Source: UBA4085 sp964556755 (GTDB taxonomy: Bacteria > Acidobacteriota > Aminicenantia > Aminicenantales > UBA4085). From it: 64,000 bases of DNA. The position numbers and the translations under genes are program-made. The DNA lies in contig CAZKXI010000001.1 in assembly GCA_964556755.1 (NCBI GenBank), positions 310,001-374,000 on the forward strand. The letters run 5' to 3'. Under the pieces are notes generated by a model. The model was not told the origin of the DNA. It saw only the letters and a list, made by a program, of their open reading frames with translations, and searched no databases. Of the stretch, positions 49,684 through 59,002 are shown piece by piece. Numbering within the stretch: the first letter of the stretch is position 1; every line of letters begins with the position of its first letter.

Positions 49684-50886
49684 TCAGGCCCCGAATTTCT
49701 TCAATTTGCCGGCGTGCCCCAGCATCAGAGGCATGGCGTAGACCGAGCGGAACCGGCCCAGCAGCCCGCCGGCGCACTCCCGCTCGGTGAAGACGCCGGT
49801 GTTGTCCGGCATGGCCGTGGGCGCCACCAGCAGGAACGGATTGGGGTGGAAAGAGTGGCCGTGCATCTGGGCCGGCGTGGAGTGGTCCGCCGTGACGACC
49901 AGGACGTCGGGCTTGAGGGCTTCCAGGCGGGGGACGAAGGAGTCGATCTCCTCGATGGCCGCGACCTTGGCCTCGAAGGCGCCGTCCTCGCCCGCCGCGT
50001 CGGTCTTCTTGAAGTGGACGTAGAAGAAGTCGTGCTCGGCCCAGTGGGCCTCCAGCGTGTCGAAGAGGTCGGAGGTCTCCGGCCCGACCTTGTAGGTGGT
50101 CATGCCGAGAAGCCGAGCCAGGCCCTTGTACATGGGGTAGCTGGCGATGGCCGCCGGCTTGAGGGCGTAGAGATCGGGCATCTGGGGGATGCGGGGCTGC
50201 AGGGAGAAGCCCCGCAACAGGGCCGCGTTGGCCGTCGGCTCGTCGGCCAGGATCGAGACGACCTCGTCCAGGAAGGCGTTGATGAGGGCGGCCGCCTTCT
50301 CCGATCCCGGCGCCTCGGCCTTGGCCGGCACCCGGGGCTTGCCGTCTTTCTGGGGATCGGCGTCGGTCAGGGCGTCGCCCAGGCCGGCGGCCCGGAAGCG
50401 GGCCACGAAGCGATGCTCCTTGCCCGGGAAGAGGGTGACCTCGGCGCCCGGCCGTCCGGCCACGGCCGCGTTGATGCGGGCGCAGAGGCGCTCGCACTCG
50501 GCGGTCGGGATGCGCCCGGCCCGGCGGTCGGCGATCAGGCCGTCCCGGAGGGTGGCGAAGTTGCCGCGGGCGACCAGGTCCCCCTGGCGGACCTCCACGT
50601 CGGAGCCGAGGGCCTCCAGGATGCCGCGCCCGAGCTGATACTTGATCGGGTCGTAGCCGAAAAGCCCCAGGTGGGCCGGGCCGCTGCCGGGGGTGATGCC
50701 CATGAGGACGGGGTCGGTGACACCGCAGCAGCCGCGCAGGGCCAGCCGGTCCAGGTGCGTGGTCTGGGCCGTCTCGAGCTCGGTCCTCTCGTGGCGGGGC
50801 AAGCCGCCCAGCCCGTCGATGACGAGCAGGACGATCTTGGTCTCGGTCGGCTGGGCCAGCTCGCGGGCCAATTCTTCCCATTCCAT
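49684..50886 (-). CDS. apgM: Cofactor-independent phosphoglycerate mutase, archaeal-type
   Basis: This enzyme interconverts 3- and 2-phosphoglycerate in glycolysis without 2,3-bisphosphoglycerate. The 400-aa protein is of the ApgM type, with VLLVIDGLGGLP (metal-binding Asp), GITPGSGPAHLGLFGYDP, VHFKKTDAAGEDG and VTADHSTPAQMHGHSFHPNP. It is shorter than the bacterial GpmI (about 510 aa). The ATG at 50886 has AAAGGAC eight bases upstream. It precedes the amidase gene. Confidence 0.93.
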   Translation of the reverse strand: MEWEELARELAQPTETKIVLLVIDGLGGLPRHERTELETAQTTHLDRLALRGCCGVTDPVLMGITPGSGPAHLGLFGYDPIKYQLGRGILEALGSDVEVRQGDLVARGNFATLRDGLIADRRAGRIPTAECERLCARINAAVAGRPGAEVTLFPGKEHRFVARFRAAGLGDALTDADPQKDGKPRVPAKAEAPGSEKAAALINAFLDEVVSILADEPTANAALLRGFSLQPRIPQMPDLYALKPAAIASYPMYKGLARLLGMTTYKVGPETSDLFDTLEAHWAEHDFFYVHFKKTDAAGEDGAFEAKVAAIEEIDSFVPRLEALKPDVLVVTADHSTPAQMHGHSFHPNPFLLVAPTAMPDNTGVFTERECAGGLLGRFRSVYAMPLMLGHAGKLKKFGA

Positions 50887-51015
50887 GGCGGCGTCCTTTG
50901 CGGGGGGATGAGCGATCGCGTCGCCCGGCCATGATAGCTCAGCCGGGGCCGGCGGACAAGCCGACGCGTTTGACAAGGAGGCGGCGACCCTTTACCCTTT
51001 GCCCGAGGATTCCTC

Positions 51016-51831
51016 ATGAGAATAAAACCTGGCGCGATTTGGATGGCGCGATCGGCGCTCGTTCTCGCCTCCGCCCTGACCCTTCCGGCCTCTCCGGCCG
51101 CGGCGGGCGGCGCGGTCCCGTCGGTCCCGGGGCAGGCGCAGGCCGGCGCTCCCCAGCCCGGGACGGTCTGGAAAGAGCCGGCCACGGGCATGGAGTTCGT
51201 CTGGATCCCGGCCGGCAAGCTCCGGCTGGGCTCGGAGGAGGGCGAGGCCGACGAGCGGCCCGTCCGTTCGGTAAGCCTGCGCGGCTTCTGGATGGGCCGG
51301 ACCGAGGTGACCCAGGGCCAGTGGAAGTCCGTCATGGGGGACAACCCGTCCGCCTTCAAGACGGGCGACGACCTGCCGGTGGAGAGCGTCGACTGGGACG
51401 ACGTCGCCGCCTTCATCGCCAAGCTCAACGCCCGCGGCGGGGCGCGCTTCCGCCTGCCGACGGAAGCGGAGTGGGAGCGGGCCTGCAAGGCCGGGTCGGA
51501 CGCCCAGCGCTACGGGGAGATCGGCGCCATCGCCTGGTACAGGGACAACTCCGAGGGCGCCACCCACCCCGTGCGGATGAAGGCGCCGAACGCCTGGGGC
51601 CTCTACGACATGCTGGGCAACGTCTGGGAGTGGTGCGCCGACTGGTACGACGAGAAGGCCTATGCCGCCGGCCCGGCCGCCGATCCCAAGGGCCCGGCCT
51701 CCGGCACCCACCGCGTCGGCCGCGGCGGATCCTGGTACGTCGCCGAGGCCAAGGTCCGGGCTTCCTTCCGCCTGGGCATGGAGCCGACTTCCAAGGGCAT
51801 GAATCTCGGCTTCCGCCTGGTGCGCGAGTAG
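51016..51831 (+). CDS. SUMF1-like (formylglycine-generating-enzyme fold) exported protein
   Basis: The 271-aa protein has a signal peptide (to about residue 30) and then the SUMF1/FGE-sulfatase fold: GMEFVWIPAGKLRLGSEEGEADERPVR, GFWMGRTEVTQGQWKSVMG, PVESVDWDDVAAF, RLPTEAEWERAC, GLYDMLGNVWEWCADWYD and GRGGSW. The two cysteines that catalyse formylglycine formation in true FGE are absent in the GGSWYVAEAKVRASFR region. It is therefore more likely a structural or binding member. Its stop is the last base before the N gap at 51832, and the end of the gene is repeated after the gap. Confidence 0.9.
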   Translation: MRIKPGAIWMARSALVLASALTLPASPAAAGGAVPSVPGQAQAGAPQPGTVWKEPATGMEFVWIPAGKLRLGSEEGEADERPVRSVSLRGFWMGRTEVTQGQWKSVMGDNPSAFKTGDDLPVESVDWDDVAAFIAKLNARGGARFRLPTEAEWERACKAGSDAQRYGEIGAIAWYRDNSEGATHPVRMKAPNAWGLYDMLGNVWEWCADWYDEKAYAAGPAADPKGPASGTHRVGRGGSWYVAEAKVRASFRLGMEPTSKGMNLGFRLVRE

Positions 51832-51931
51832 NNNNNNNNNNNNNNNNNNNNNNNNNNNNNNNNNNNNNNNNNNNNNNNNNNNNNNNNNNNNNNNNNNNNN
51901 NNNNNNNNNNNNNNNNNNNNNNNNNNNNNNN
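51832..51931. other. Assembly gap (100 N), probably zero length
   Basis: The 55 bases before (51777-51831) and after (51932-51986) are identical, as at the other gap. Both ends contain the 3' end of the SUMF1-like gene. Removing the duplicate leaves one intact gene and a normal spacer to dnaE. Confidence 0.9.
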
Positions 51932-52063
51932 CATGGAGCCGACTTCCAAGGGCATGAATCTCGGCTTCCGCCTGGTGCGCGAGTAGTCTCCGGAACAGCC
52001 TCCAAGGATTTATTTAAGTCATTCTCCCATCTTCGGGATTTGGTTCGGTGTCTCGGCCGCGGC

Positions 52064-52092
52064 TTGAGCCGCCGCTGCGGCGATGATACAAT
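52064..52092 (+). promoter_or_regulatory. Promoter of dnaE
   Basis: TTGAGC (52064-52069), a 17-base spacer and TACAAT (52087-52092, preceded by TGA, an extended -10) lie 30 bases before the dnaE ATG at 52123. Confidence 0.6.
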
Positions 52093-52122
52093 CCCACGTC
52101 CTCCGGCCCCCAGCAGGAACCC

Positions 52123-55100
52123 ATGGCCCCGCGCTTTATCCATCTCCACAACCATTCCGAGTACTCCATCCTGGACGGGGCCATCCGGGTGGCCCAGCTG
52201 CCCGAGGCGGCCCGCGAGCACGGCATGGGGGCGGTGGCCCTGACCGACCACGGCAACCTCTTCGGCGCGGTGGCCTTCGCCAAGGCGGCCAAGAAGGCCG
52301 GGGTCAATCCCATCTTCGGCTCCGAGGTCTACGTGGCCCCGCGCAGCCGTCACGACCGCGAGGTGCGCGACCAGGAGACGGCCCACCATCACCTTCTCCT
52401 CCTGGTCCGCGACGAGGTCGGCTACCGCAACCTGTGCGTCCTGCTGTCCAAGGCCTACCTGGAAGGCTTCTACTACCGGCCCCGGGTCGACAAGGAGCTG
52501 CTGGCCGCCCACGCCAAGGGCCTGGTGGCGCTGTCGGCCTGCCTCAAGGGCGAGGTGGCCTACATGCTCGCCCGCGACAGGGACGAAGAGGCGGAGAAGG
52601 CGGCCGGGCAGTACGCCGAGATCTTCGGCCCCGGGAATTTCTACATCGAGATCATGGACCACGGCCTGGAGCCCCAGCGGAAGGTCAATCCCAAGCTCGT
52701 CCGGCTGGCCCGCTCGCTCGGCCTGCCGCTGGCCGCGACCAACGACTGCCACTACCGGAGGCGGGAGGACGCCGAGAGCCACGACGCCCTGCTCTGCATC
52801 CAGACCAACAAGAAGGTCTCCGACGCGGACCGGATCCGCTTCGGGTCGCAGGAGTTCTACTTCAAGAGCGGCGAGGAGATGGCCCGCCTCTTCGCCGAGG
52901 TCCCGGAGGCCGTCGAGGCCACCTACGAGATCGCGGCCTCCTGCGACTTCGCCTTCCCCAAGGACGTCCACTTCCTGCCGGGCTTCACCCCGCCCAACGG
53001 CCAGAGCCTGCGGGAGTACTTCGAGGCGGTCTCCCGCGACGGCTTCGAGGCCCGCATGGCCCCCATCCGGCCGCGCCTCCTGCGGGAGGGGGCGGCCCAC
53101 ACCGAGGACGAGTACCGGGACCGCTTCGAGCGGGAGCTGCGGCTGGTCGAGACGATGGAGTTCGAGGGCTACTTCATGATCGTCTGGGACCTGCTGCGCA
53201 CGGCCCGGTCCATGGACATCCCGGTCGGGCCGGGGCGGGGCTCGGCCGCCGGCAGCCTCCTGGCCTACAGCCTGGGCATCACCGACATCGACCCCATCGA
53301 GTACGACCTGCTCTTCGAGCGCTTCCTCAACCCGGAGCGGATCTCGCTGCCGGACATCGACATGGACTTCTGCGCCCGGCGGCGCGAGGAGATGATCCGC
53401 TACGTGCGGCAGAAGTACGGCGAGGGCAACGTCAGCCAGATCATCACCTTCGGCACCATGGCCGCGCGGGCCGCCATCCGCGATGTCGGCCGGGTCCTGG
53501 AGGTGCCGCTGCCCGAGGTCGATCGAATCGCCAAGATGATCCCCTTCGCGCCCGGCCAGGAGATGTCCATCGAGATCGCCCTCAAGGACGTGCCGGCCCT
53601 CAAGGAGCTGCGCGACCGCGACCGCAAGGTGGCCCACCTGCTGGCCCTGGCCCAGAAGGTCGAGGGCCAGGTCCGCAACCCGTCCATCCACGCGGCCGGG
53701 GTGGTCATCACGCCCAAGCCGCTGACCGAGTTCGTGCCCCTCTACCGCTCGGTCAAGGGCGAGGTCACGACCCAGTTCGCGATGAAGGACGTCGAGAGCA
53801 TCGGCCTGCTCAAGATGGACCTGCTGGGCCTGCGCAACCTGACCATCATCCGCGACGCCCTGGACATCATCGAGAAGGAGACGGGCGAGCGGCCCGACGT
53901 GGAGAACCTGCCCCTGGACGACCCGGCCGTCTTTGCCCTGTTCCAGGCCGGCGCCACGGACGGCGTCTTCCAGTTCGAGAGCCGGGGGATGAAGGACCTC
54001 CTGCGCCGCTACCGGCCCGAGGAGTTCCGCGACCTGATCGCCATGAACGCCCTCTTCCGCCCCGGGCCCCTGAAGAGCGGCATGACCGAGAAGTTCATCG
54101 CCCGCAAGCACCACCCCGAGCAGACCGTCGTCGACATTCCCGTCCTGGAGCCCCTGCTCAAGGAGACCCGCGGCCTGATCGTCTACCAGGAGCAGGTCAT
54201 GCGCATCGCCGTCGTCCTGGCCGGCTTCTCCCTGGCCCAGGCCGACGTCCTGCGCAAGGCCATGGGCAAGAAGGACAAGGACCTGATGAAGAAGCAGAAG
54301 GAGCAGTTCCTGGCCGGGGTCAAGGCGGCCAAGACGGCTCCCGTGGCCAAGGCGGGCAAGCTCTTCGACCAGATCCAGGAGTTCGCCGAGTACTGCTTCA
54401 ACAAGTCTCACAGCGCGGCCTACGCCGCCCTGGCCTACCAGACGGCCTGGCTCAAGGCCCATTTCCCGCGCCATTTCATGGCCGCCCTGATCTCCTCCGA
54501 AGCCGAGCGGGGGGCCACGGCCCAGGTCGTCAAGTACATCAACGAGTGCAAGGCCATGGGCATCGAGGTCCTGCCGCCCGACATCAACGCCTCGGACTTC
54601 TCCTTCGCCGTCAAGGGCGACCAGATCCGCTTCGGCCTGTCGGCGGTCAAGAACGTCGGCGAGACGGCGGCCCGGGCCCTGGTCGAGCTGCGGCGGGAGC
54701 GGGGCGGCTTTGCCGGGCCCTTCGACGTCGTCCGCGAGGCGGACTCGCGGATCGTCACCCGGCGGGTCCTGGAAAGCCTCATCAAGGCCGGGTCGTTCGA
54801 CTCGTTCGGCCTGCGCCGCTCGCAGGGCTTCCAGCTCGTCGAGGACATGATCCGCCTCAACCACGAGGCCCAGCGCGACAGGGCCTCCCAGCAGGGCGCG
54901 CTCTTCGGCGGCGAAGCCGAGGCGCCGGCCGTCCCGGCCGAGATCCGCGGCCTGCCCGAGTGGGACGAGGCGACCCTGCTCGCCTACGAGAAGGAGGCCC
55001 TCGGCTTCTACATCACCGGCCACCCGCTGGCCGAGTTCGAGGCCACCCTGCGCCGGCTGGTCAGCCACTTCGTGGGCGACCTGGACGAGGAGCGCGACTT

Positions 55101-55605
55101 CGGGACGGAGGTGACTCTGGCCGGGATCATCCAGGACTTCAAGAGCCTCAAGAACAAGAAGGACGAGCGGATGGCCTCCTTCAGCCTGGAGGACTTGACC
55201 GGCCGCATCGAGGTCATGGCCTTCCCCGAGGCCTTCAAGAAGTACTACGACTGCATCGGCGAGGACCGCAAGGTCTGGCTGAAGGGCAAGTTCATCGGCG
55301 AGGGCGACGCCCGCAAGGTCCAGCTGACGGCCATCCTGCCGCTCGATACGGCCCTGCAGAAGATGGCCCGGCGGGTCGTCCTGCGCATCTACCTGCCCGG
55401 GCTGGCGCCGGCGGTCATGGAGGAGCTGCAGGCGGTCCTGGCCCGGAACGCGGGGGAGTGCCCGCTGTTCTTCGAGCTGGAGACGGCCGTCTCGGGGCGG
55501 GTCACCACCCAGTCACCCGAGTTCAAGGGGCTCAATCCCGTCCCGGCGACCGTCAAGGCGCTGGAGGCCCTCCTCGGCCCCGACACCGCCATCGTGGAAT
55601 ATTAG
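52123..55605 (+). CDS. dnaE: DNA polymerase III alpha subunit
   Basis: DnaE is the replicative polymerase. The 1160-aa protein starts with a PHP domain (FIHLHNHSEYSILDGA), then the polymerase core with GPGRGSAAGSLLAY and the catalytic acids in LPDIDMDFC, then FQFESRGM and GLIVYQEQVMRIA. The C-terminal OB domain (VTLAGIIQDFKSLKNKK...MASFSLEDLTG) follows. Length and order match DnaE1 (not DnaE2, which is shorter, or PolC). A REP pair begins at its stop codon. Confidence 0.97.
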   Translation: MAPRFIHLHNHSEYSILDGAIRVAQLPEAAREHGMGAVALTDHGNLFGAVAFAKAAKKAGVNPIFGSEVYVAPRSRHDREVRDQETAHHHLLLLVRDEVGYRNLCVLLSKAYLEGFYYRPRVDKELLAAHAKGLVALSACLKGEVAYMLARDRDEEAEKAAGQYAEIFGPGNFYIEIMDHGLEPQRKVNPKLVRLARSLGLPLAATNDCHYRRREDAESHDALLCIQTNKKVSDADRIRFGSQEFYFKSGEEMARLFAEVPEAVEATYEIAASCDFAFPKDVHFLPGFTPPNGQSLREYFEAVSRDGFEARMAPIRPRLLREGAAHTEDEYRDRFERELRLVETMEFEGYFMIVWDLLRTARSMDIPVGPGRGSAAGSLLAYSLGITDIDPIEYDLLFERFLNPERISLPDIDMDFCARRREEMIRYVRQKYGEGNVSQIITFGTMAARAAIRDVGRVLEVPLPEVDRIAKMIPFAPGQEMSIEIALKDVPALKELRDRDRKVAHLLALAQKVEGQVRNPSIHAAGVVITPKPLTEFVPLYRSVKGEVTTQFAMKDVESIGLLKMDLLGLRNLTIIRDALDIIEKETGERPDVENLPLDDPAVFALFQAGATDGVFQFESRGMKDLLRRYRPEEFRDLIAMNALFRPGPLKSGMTEKFIARKHHPEQTVVDIPVLEPLLKETRGLIVYQEQVMRIAVVLAGFSLAQADVLRKAMGKKDKDLMKKQKEQFLAGVKAAKTAPVAKAGKLFDQIQEFAEYCFNKSHSAAYAALAYQTAWLKAHFPRHFMAALISSEAERGATAQVVKYINECKAMGIEVLPPDINASDFSFAVKGDQIRFGLSAVKNVGETAARALVELRRERGGFAGPFDVVREADSRIVTRRVLESLIKAGSFDSFGLRRSQGFQLVEDMIRLNHEAQRDRASQQGALFGGEAEAPAVPAEIRGLPEWDEATLLAYEKEALGFYITGHPLAEFEATLRRLVSHFVGDLDEERDFGTEVTLAGIIQDFKSLKNKKDERMASFSLEDLTGRIEVMAFPEAFKKYYDCIGEDRKVWLKGKFIGEGDARKVQLTAILPLDTALQKMARRVVLRIYLPGLAPAVMEELQAVLARNAGECPLFFELETAVSGRVTTQSPEFKGLNPVPATVKALEALLGPDTAIVEY

Positions 55606-55716
55606 GGGTCAGGTCTATTAGGGGTCAGGTCTCGAGATTCGAGTTTTCTGACAGCTGAGGTTGACGGACCCAAGCGGCCTGGGAGCCGATAACTTGAATC
55701 TTGAGACCTGACCCCT
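55603..55716. repeat. REP-like inverted pair after dnaE (family 2)
   Basis: A partial copy TAGGGGTCAGGTCT overlaps the dnaE stop at 55603. Arm one (55620-55643, AGGGGTCAGGTCTCGAG...) and arm two (55693-55716) are near-perfect reverse complements separated by about 49 bases. The same pair occurs at 63827-63921. Confidence 0.88.
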
Positions 55717-55730
55717 CTACAATAGGCCCG

Positions 55731-56348
55731 ATGCCGATCCGAGTCCTGCTGGCCGACGACTCGCCCGCCGCCGTTCGGGCCGTCCAGTCCGCCCTGCCCG
55801 AGCCGGAGTTTCTCGTCCGGGCGGCTGAAGACGGCGCCAAGGCCGCCCGGGCCCTGGCCGAGTTCAAGCCCGACGCCGTGCTGGCGGCCCTGTCGCTTCC
55901 CGGCCGCAGCGGCTGCGAGCTCGGCGCCATGCTGCGAGAGGATCCGGACGGCCGCGGCGTCGCCCTCGTCTTTCTCCAGGGCGTCGTCGAGCCGCTCGAC
56001 ATCGATCGCCTCTCCGGCCTCGACCATGACGGCGTCCTCCGCAAGCCCTTCGACTCCACGGCCTTGGCCGGCCTCGTCCGCCGGGCCGTCGAGAAGCGCC
56101 GCGACGTGACCTCCCTGCCCGAGGAGCCGGCCCTCGATCCGCCCGCTCCCTCCCCAGCCGACGGCCCGCCCTGCCCGCCCACGCTCGGCCTGGACGGCAC
56201 GCCCCTCGAGGCGGCGCTGCGGCGGATCGTGCGCGAGGAGATGGGCCGGGCCCCGTGGGACGAGAAGATGCGCGAGATCGCCGGGGCCGAGTACCGCAAG
56301 CGCCTGGTCCGCGAGCTGCGCCGCGGCGATGCCCCGGCCAAGAAATAG
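55731..56348 (+). CDS. Receiver-domain protein lacking the phosphorylation Asp
   Basis: The 205-aa protein begins with a response-regulator receiver fold: MPIRVLLADDSPAAVRAVQSAL (acidic pair) and later VLRKPFDSTAL (Lys and its loop). At the site where the phosphorylated Asp should be, in the PDAVLAALSLPG segment, Ala replaces it. The C-terminal part (about 125-205) is Pro-rich then helical and charged, with no DNA-binding domain that I recognise. It is probably a phosphorylation-independent scaffold. It overlaps nothing and is followed 6 bases later by birA. Confidence 0.8.
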   Translation: MPIRVLLADDSPAAVRAVQSALPEPEFLVRAAEDGAKAARALAEFKPDAVLAALSLPGRSGCELGAMLREDPDGRGVALVFLQGVVEPLDIDRLSGLDHDGVLRKPFDSTALAGLVRRAVEKRRDVTSLPEEPALDPPAPSPADGPPCPPTLGLDGTPLEAALRRIVREEMGRAPWDEKMREIAGAEYRKRLVRELRRGDAPAKK

Positions 56349-56354
56349 GCGGCC

Positions 56355-56885
56355 GTGATCCTCGTCCGCCTGGACTCCTGCCCCTCGACCAACGACGAGG
56401 CCAAGCGCCTGGCCCGCGGCGGGGCCGCCGCCGGCACGGCCGTCGTCGCGTCCGCCCAGACCGCCGGCCGGGGCACCCGCGGCCGGACCTGGCATTCTCC
56501 GCCCGGCCTCGGCCTCTATCTCTCCGTGATCCTGCGCCCGCCCGTCCCCGACCCGGCCGGGCTTCCCCTGCGGGCCGCCCGTGCCGTCCGCGACGCCGTC
56601 GAGTCCGCGACCGGCCTGGCCGCTTCCATCGAGCCGCCCAACGACATCGTCTGGGGCGGTCGCAAGCTGGGGGGCGTTCTCTGCGAGACCGGCTTCACCG
56701 GCGCCGTCCTGGTCTTTGCGGTCGTCGGCGTCGGCCTCAACGTCGGCCACGGACCGGACGATTTTCCGCCCGGTCTTCAAGGCTCGGCCGTCTCGCTGGC
56801 CATGGCCGCCGGCCGCGCCTTCGATCCCGCCCCGCTCGTCGAGCCCGTGCGGGCCCGCATCCTGACTTTGGCCGCCGGCGCCTAG
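56355..56885 (+). CDS. birA: Minimal biotin--[acetyl-CoA-carboxylase] ligase
   Basis: BirA attaches biotin to carboxylase carrier domains. The 176-aa protein has only the catalytic core: SCPSTNDEAKRLA, AQTAGRGTRGRTWHSPPG (biotin-AMP loop), PPNDIVWGGRKLGGVLCE (catalytic Lys) and VGVGLNVGH. It lacks the N-terminal helix-turn-helix repressor domain and is shorter than usual at the C-terminus, where the about 50-residue SH3-like domain is missing or reduced. It therefore cannot act as a biotin repressor. It starts with GTG and overlaps the next gene by 4 bases, tail to tail. Confidence 0.85.
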   Translation: MILVRLDSCPSTNDEAKRLARGGAAAGTAVVASAQTAGRGTRGRTWHSPPGLGLYLSVILRPPVPDPAGLPLRAARAVRDAVESATGLAASIEPPNDIVWGGRKLGGVLCETGFTGAVLVFAVVGVGLNVGHGPDDFPPGLQGSAVSLAMAAGRAFDPAPLVEPVRARILTLAAGA

Positions 56886-58990
56886 CGCAGAGACTCGAGC
56901 TTCTTCTTGACGTCCGCCAGATCCGGCTGGATGTCCAGGGCCCTCTCCCAGGCCGCCCGGGCCGCCGCCTTGTCGCCCAGCGCCAAGCGGCAGTCTCCGA
57001 GGCCGTCCAGGGCGCCGGGGTCGTTGCGGCGCAGGCCCAAGGCCTTCTCCCAGGCCTCGGCCGCCTCGCGCGTCTGCCCCGCCCCGGCCGCCGCCCGGGC
57101 CAGGGCCCGGTAGAAGGCGTAATCCGCTCCCGGCTGGCCGATGTAGCGGCGCAGCACGTCGCGGGCCGGCCCGGCGTCGCCGGCCGCCAGCAGCGCCTCG
57201 GCGTACCCGACCGCGAACTCCACCGATTCTTCCCGCGCCCGCCATGCCTCGGCCAGGAGCCCGCCGGCGTTCTTCTTCTCGAGCTGCAAGCCCATGATAT
57301 AGGCGTGATAGGGATCGCCGGCCGGCGGGTTGACGCCCGCGACGATCCAGGTCCCCGGCGCCTCCCCGTCGCGCAGCGAGACGGGCGCTTCCCGCGACAG
57401 GATCGTCCGCCCGTCGCCGCCGACTAGGCGGACCTCGATTCTGCCGTCCCCGCCCGCCCGCCCCTCCGCCGGGAGCCTCATCAGGACGTTTCCGTCCGCC
57501 GTTTCCGCCAGGGTCGCGCGCGCCACCGGAGGCTCGCCGCCCCCCGCCGCCCGCAGCCGGACTTCGATCCGGGCCGCCGCGGCCTGCTCGCGGGCCAGTC
57601 CGCTGACTTGGACGAAGAGCCATATCTCCTCGTCTTTCCCGAATACACCCTCGGGCTCGGGATCGATCTGGACGCTCCCGATCTGGAAGGCCCGCCGGGC
57701 CGCCCCGGCGGCGGCTGCCGTCTGGACGCCCCGCCGCCCCAGGATCGGCTCCGTCAGGCCGGGCGCGCCGCCGGCCGGCGGCTCGATGACGCCTTCCACG
57801 ACCGCAGAGGTCTTATCGGCCAGGTTCTCCAGCCGCCAGCGGGCGGTCATCGGGCCCGCGCCGCGCCGCAGGGGGAGGGCATCGTAGAGCCGCAGGGCTT
57901 TGCCGGCCATGGCCCTCATCTCGGGCCGGGCCATCGCCAGCGACGAATCCCGGGCCCGCTCGAAGATCGTCCGCCCGGCCTCGTCCGTGAGCGTGATGGT
58001 CGTCCGCAGCCAGGCCGTCGCGAGGTCGCCCGAGCTCTCGAAAGCCACCCGCTCCGGCGCGGCCGCGACGTGAAGGACGCACGAACCGTCCGGCTCGAAA
58101 TAGGCCCGCATCGCCCCCTTCGCCGGCACGGTCCGGATCGAGGTGGCGACCGCGGGCAGGGCGCGGCCCTGCCGCCAGCGGGACGCCCACCCGTCGTCCA
58201 CCCGCGCCGACGCCCCATCCCGACCCGCCAGAAAGTCCGACGAGCGCCGCGCCGCGTCCGCCCCCCGCTCGCCCGGCAGGCAGGTCAGGAGGCATTCGGC
58301 GGCGTCGGGGCCCGCCGCGGCGGCGATCATGCGGAAGGCGGCTTGGTCGGCCGGACCCCATTGGGGATCGCCCTCGAACGGCGCCGGCGCCGCCGCGGCC
58401 TGCTCCAGGGCCTCCCGCCCGGCCTTGGCGGCCCCGGGCGCCAGCCGGCTCGGCTTGTCGACGGCGGGGTCGTAGAGGGCATACTCGCGGCTTCCGGCCG
58501 GCCTGTAGAAGAGGATGCGGAAGAGGCCCGTCCGGCCCGCGACCGGGCCGTGGACGTAGGTCCAGATCTCCAGCGGCCGCAGATCTTCCGCCTCGATCCT
58601 GGCCACGTCCAGCGGCGATCCGAGACGGATGTACATGCGCCCGCGCGGCGTGGTCCTCCCCTCTGTGCCCCGCTTGGGGCCGAAGGCGCCGTCGGCGAAG
58701 GCCAGCCGCCGGAAATGCTCGGTTCGAAACTCGTTGGCCGGCGTGCCGGGCGTCGGGTCGCGCTGCAGCCAGAGCTCTTCGATGAACCGGTCGCGCTCCT
58801 CGCCGGAGCCGAGGCCGAGAAAGGCCTCCCGCTCCGCCGGGGTGATGATCAGCGCCGCGTCATCCTCCAGCCAGGTGCGATGCCGCTTGGACAGATCGGC
58901 CGCTCCGGATGCGGAGCCGGCAAACGCCGTCGCGATCCCCGCCGCCAGGATCAAGCTCGCCGCCCAGGTGATGGTCTTCTGGATCTTCAT
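56882..58990 (-). CDS. GWxTD-domain protein with TPR tail
   Basis: The 702-aa protein has a signal peptide (MKIQKTITWAASLILAAG...). An N-terminal GWxTD-type region follows, recognisable by RDRFIEELWLQRDPTPGTPANEFRTEHFRRLAFAD and RGRMYIRLGSPLDVARIE, although the GWxTD motif itself is degenerate (EGRTTPRGRMYI). The central part is beta-rich and unassigned. The C-terminus (about 600-702) has three TPR-like helix pairs. GWxTD proteins occur widely in Acidobacteriota and related groups with no known function. It is probably periplasmic. It converges with birA. Confidence 0.8.
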   Translation of the reverse strand: MKIQKTITWAASLILAAGIATAFAGSASGAADLSKRHRTWLEDDAALIITPAEREAFLGLGSGEERDRFIEELWLQRDPTPGTPANEFRTEHFRRLAFADGAFGPKRGTEGRTTPRGRMYIRLGSPLDVARIEAEDLRPLEIWTYVHGPVAGRTGLFRILFYRPAGSREYALYDPAVDKPSRLAPGAAKAGREALEQAAAAPAPFEGDPQWGPADQAAFRMIAAAAGPDAAECLLTCLPGERGADAARRSSDFLAGRDGASARVDDGWASRWRQGRALPAVATSIRTVPAKGAMRAYFEPDGSCVLHVAAAPERVAFESSGDLATAWLRTTITLTDEAGRTIFERARDSSLAMARPEMRAMAGKALRLYDALPLRRGAGPMTARWRLENLADKTSAVVEGVIEPPAGGAPGLTEPILGRRGVQTAAAAGAARRAFQIGSVQIDPEPEGVFGKDEEIWLFVQVSGLAREQAAAARIEVRLRAAGGGEPPVARATLAETADGNVLMRLPAEGRAGGDGRIEVRLVGGDGRTILSREAPVSLRDGEAPGTWIVAGVNPPAGDPYHAYIMGLQLEKKNAGGLLAEAWRAREESVEFAVGYAEALLAAGDAGPARDVLRRYIGQPGADYAFYRALARAAAGAGQTREAAEAWEKALGLRRNDPGALDGLGDCRLALGDKAAARAAWERALDIQPDLADVKKKLESLR

Positions 58991-59002
58991 CGCCGTTCTC
59001 CC

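Noticed and set aside
51016..51831. Active formylglycine-generating enzyme
   Set aside because: The catalytic cysteines are missing and no sulfatase is nearby.
50992..55068. Minus-strand frame of about 1360 codons opposite dnaE
   Set aside because: It crosses the N gap and runs antisense to dnaE and the SUMF1-like gene; no family pattern.
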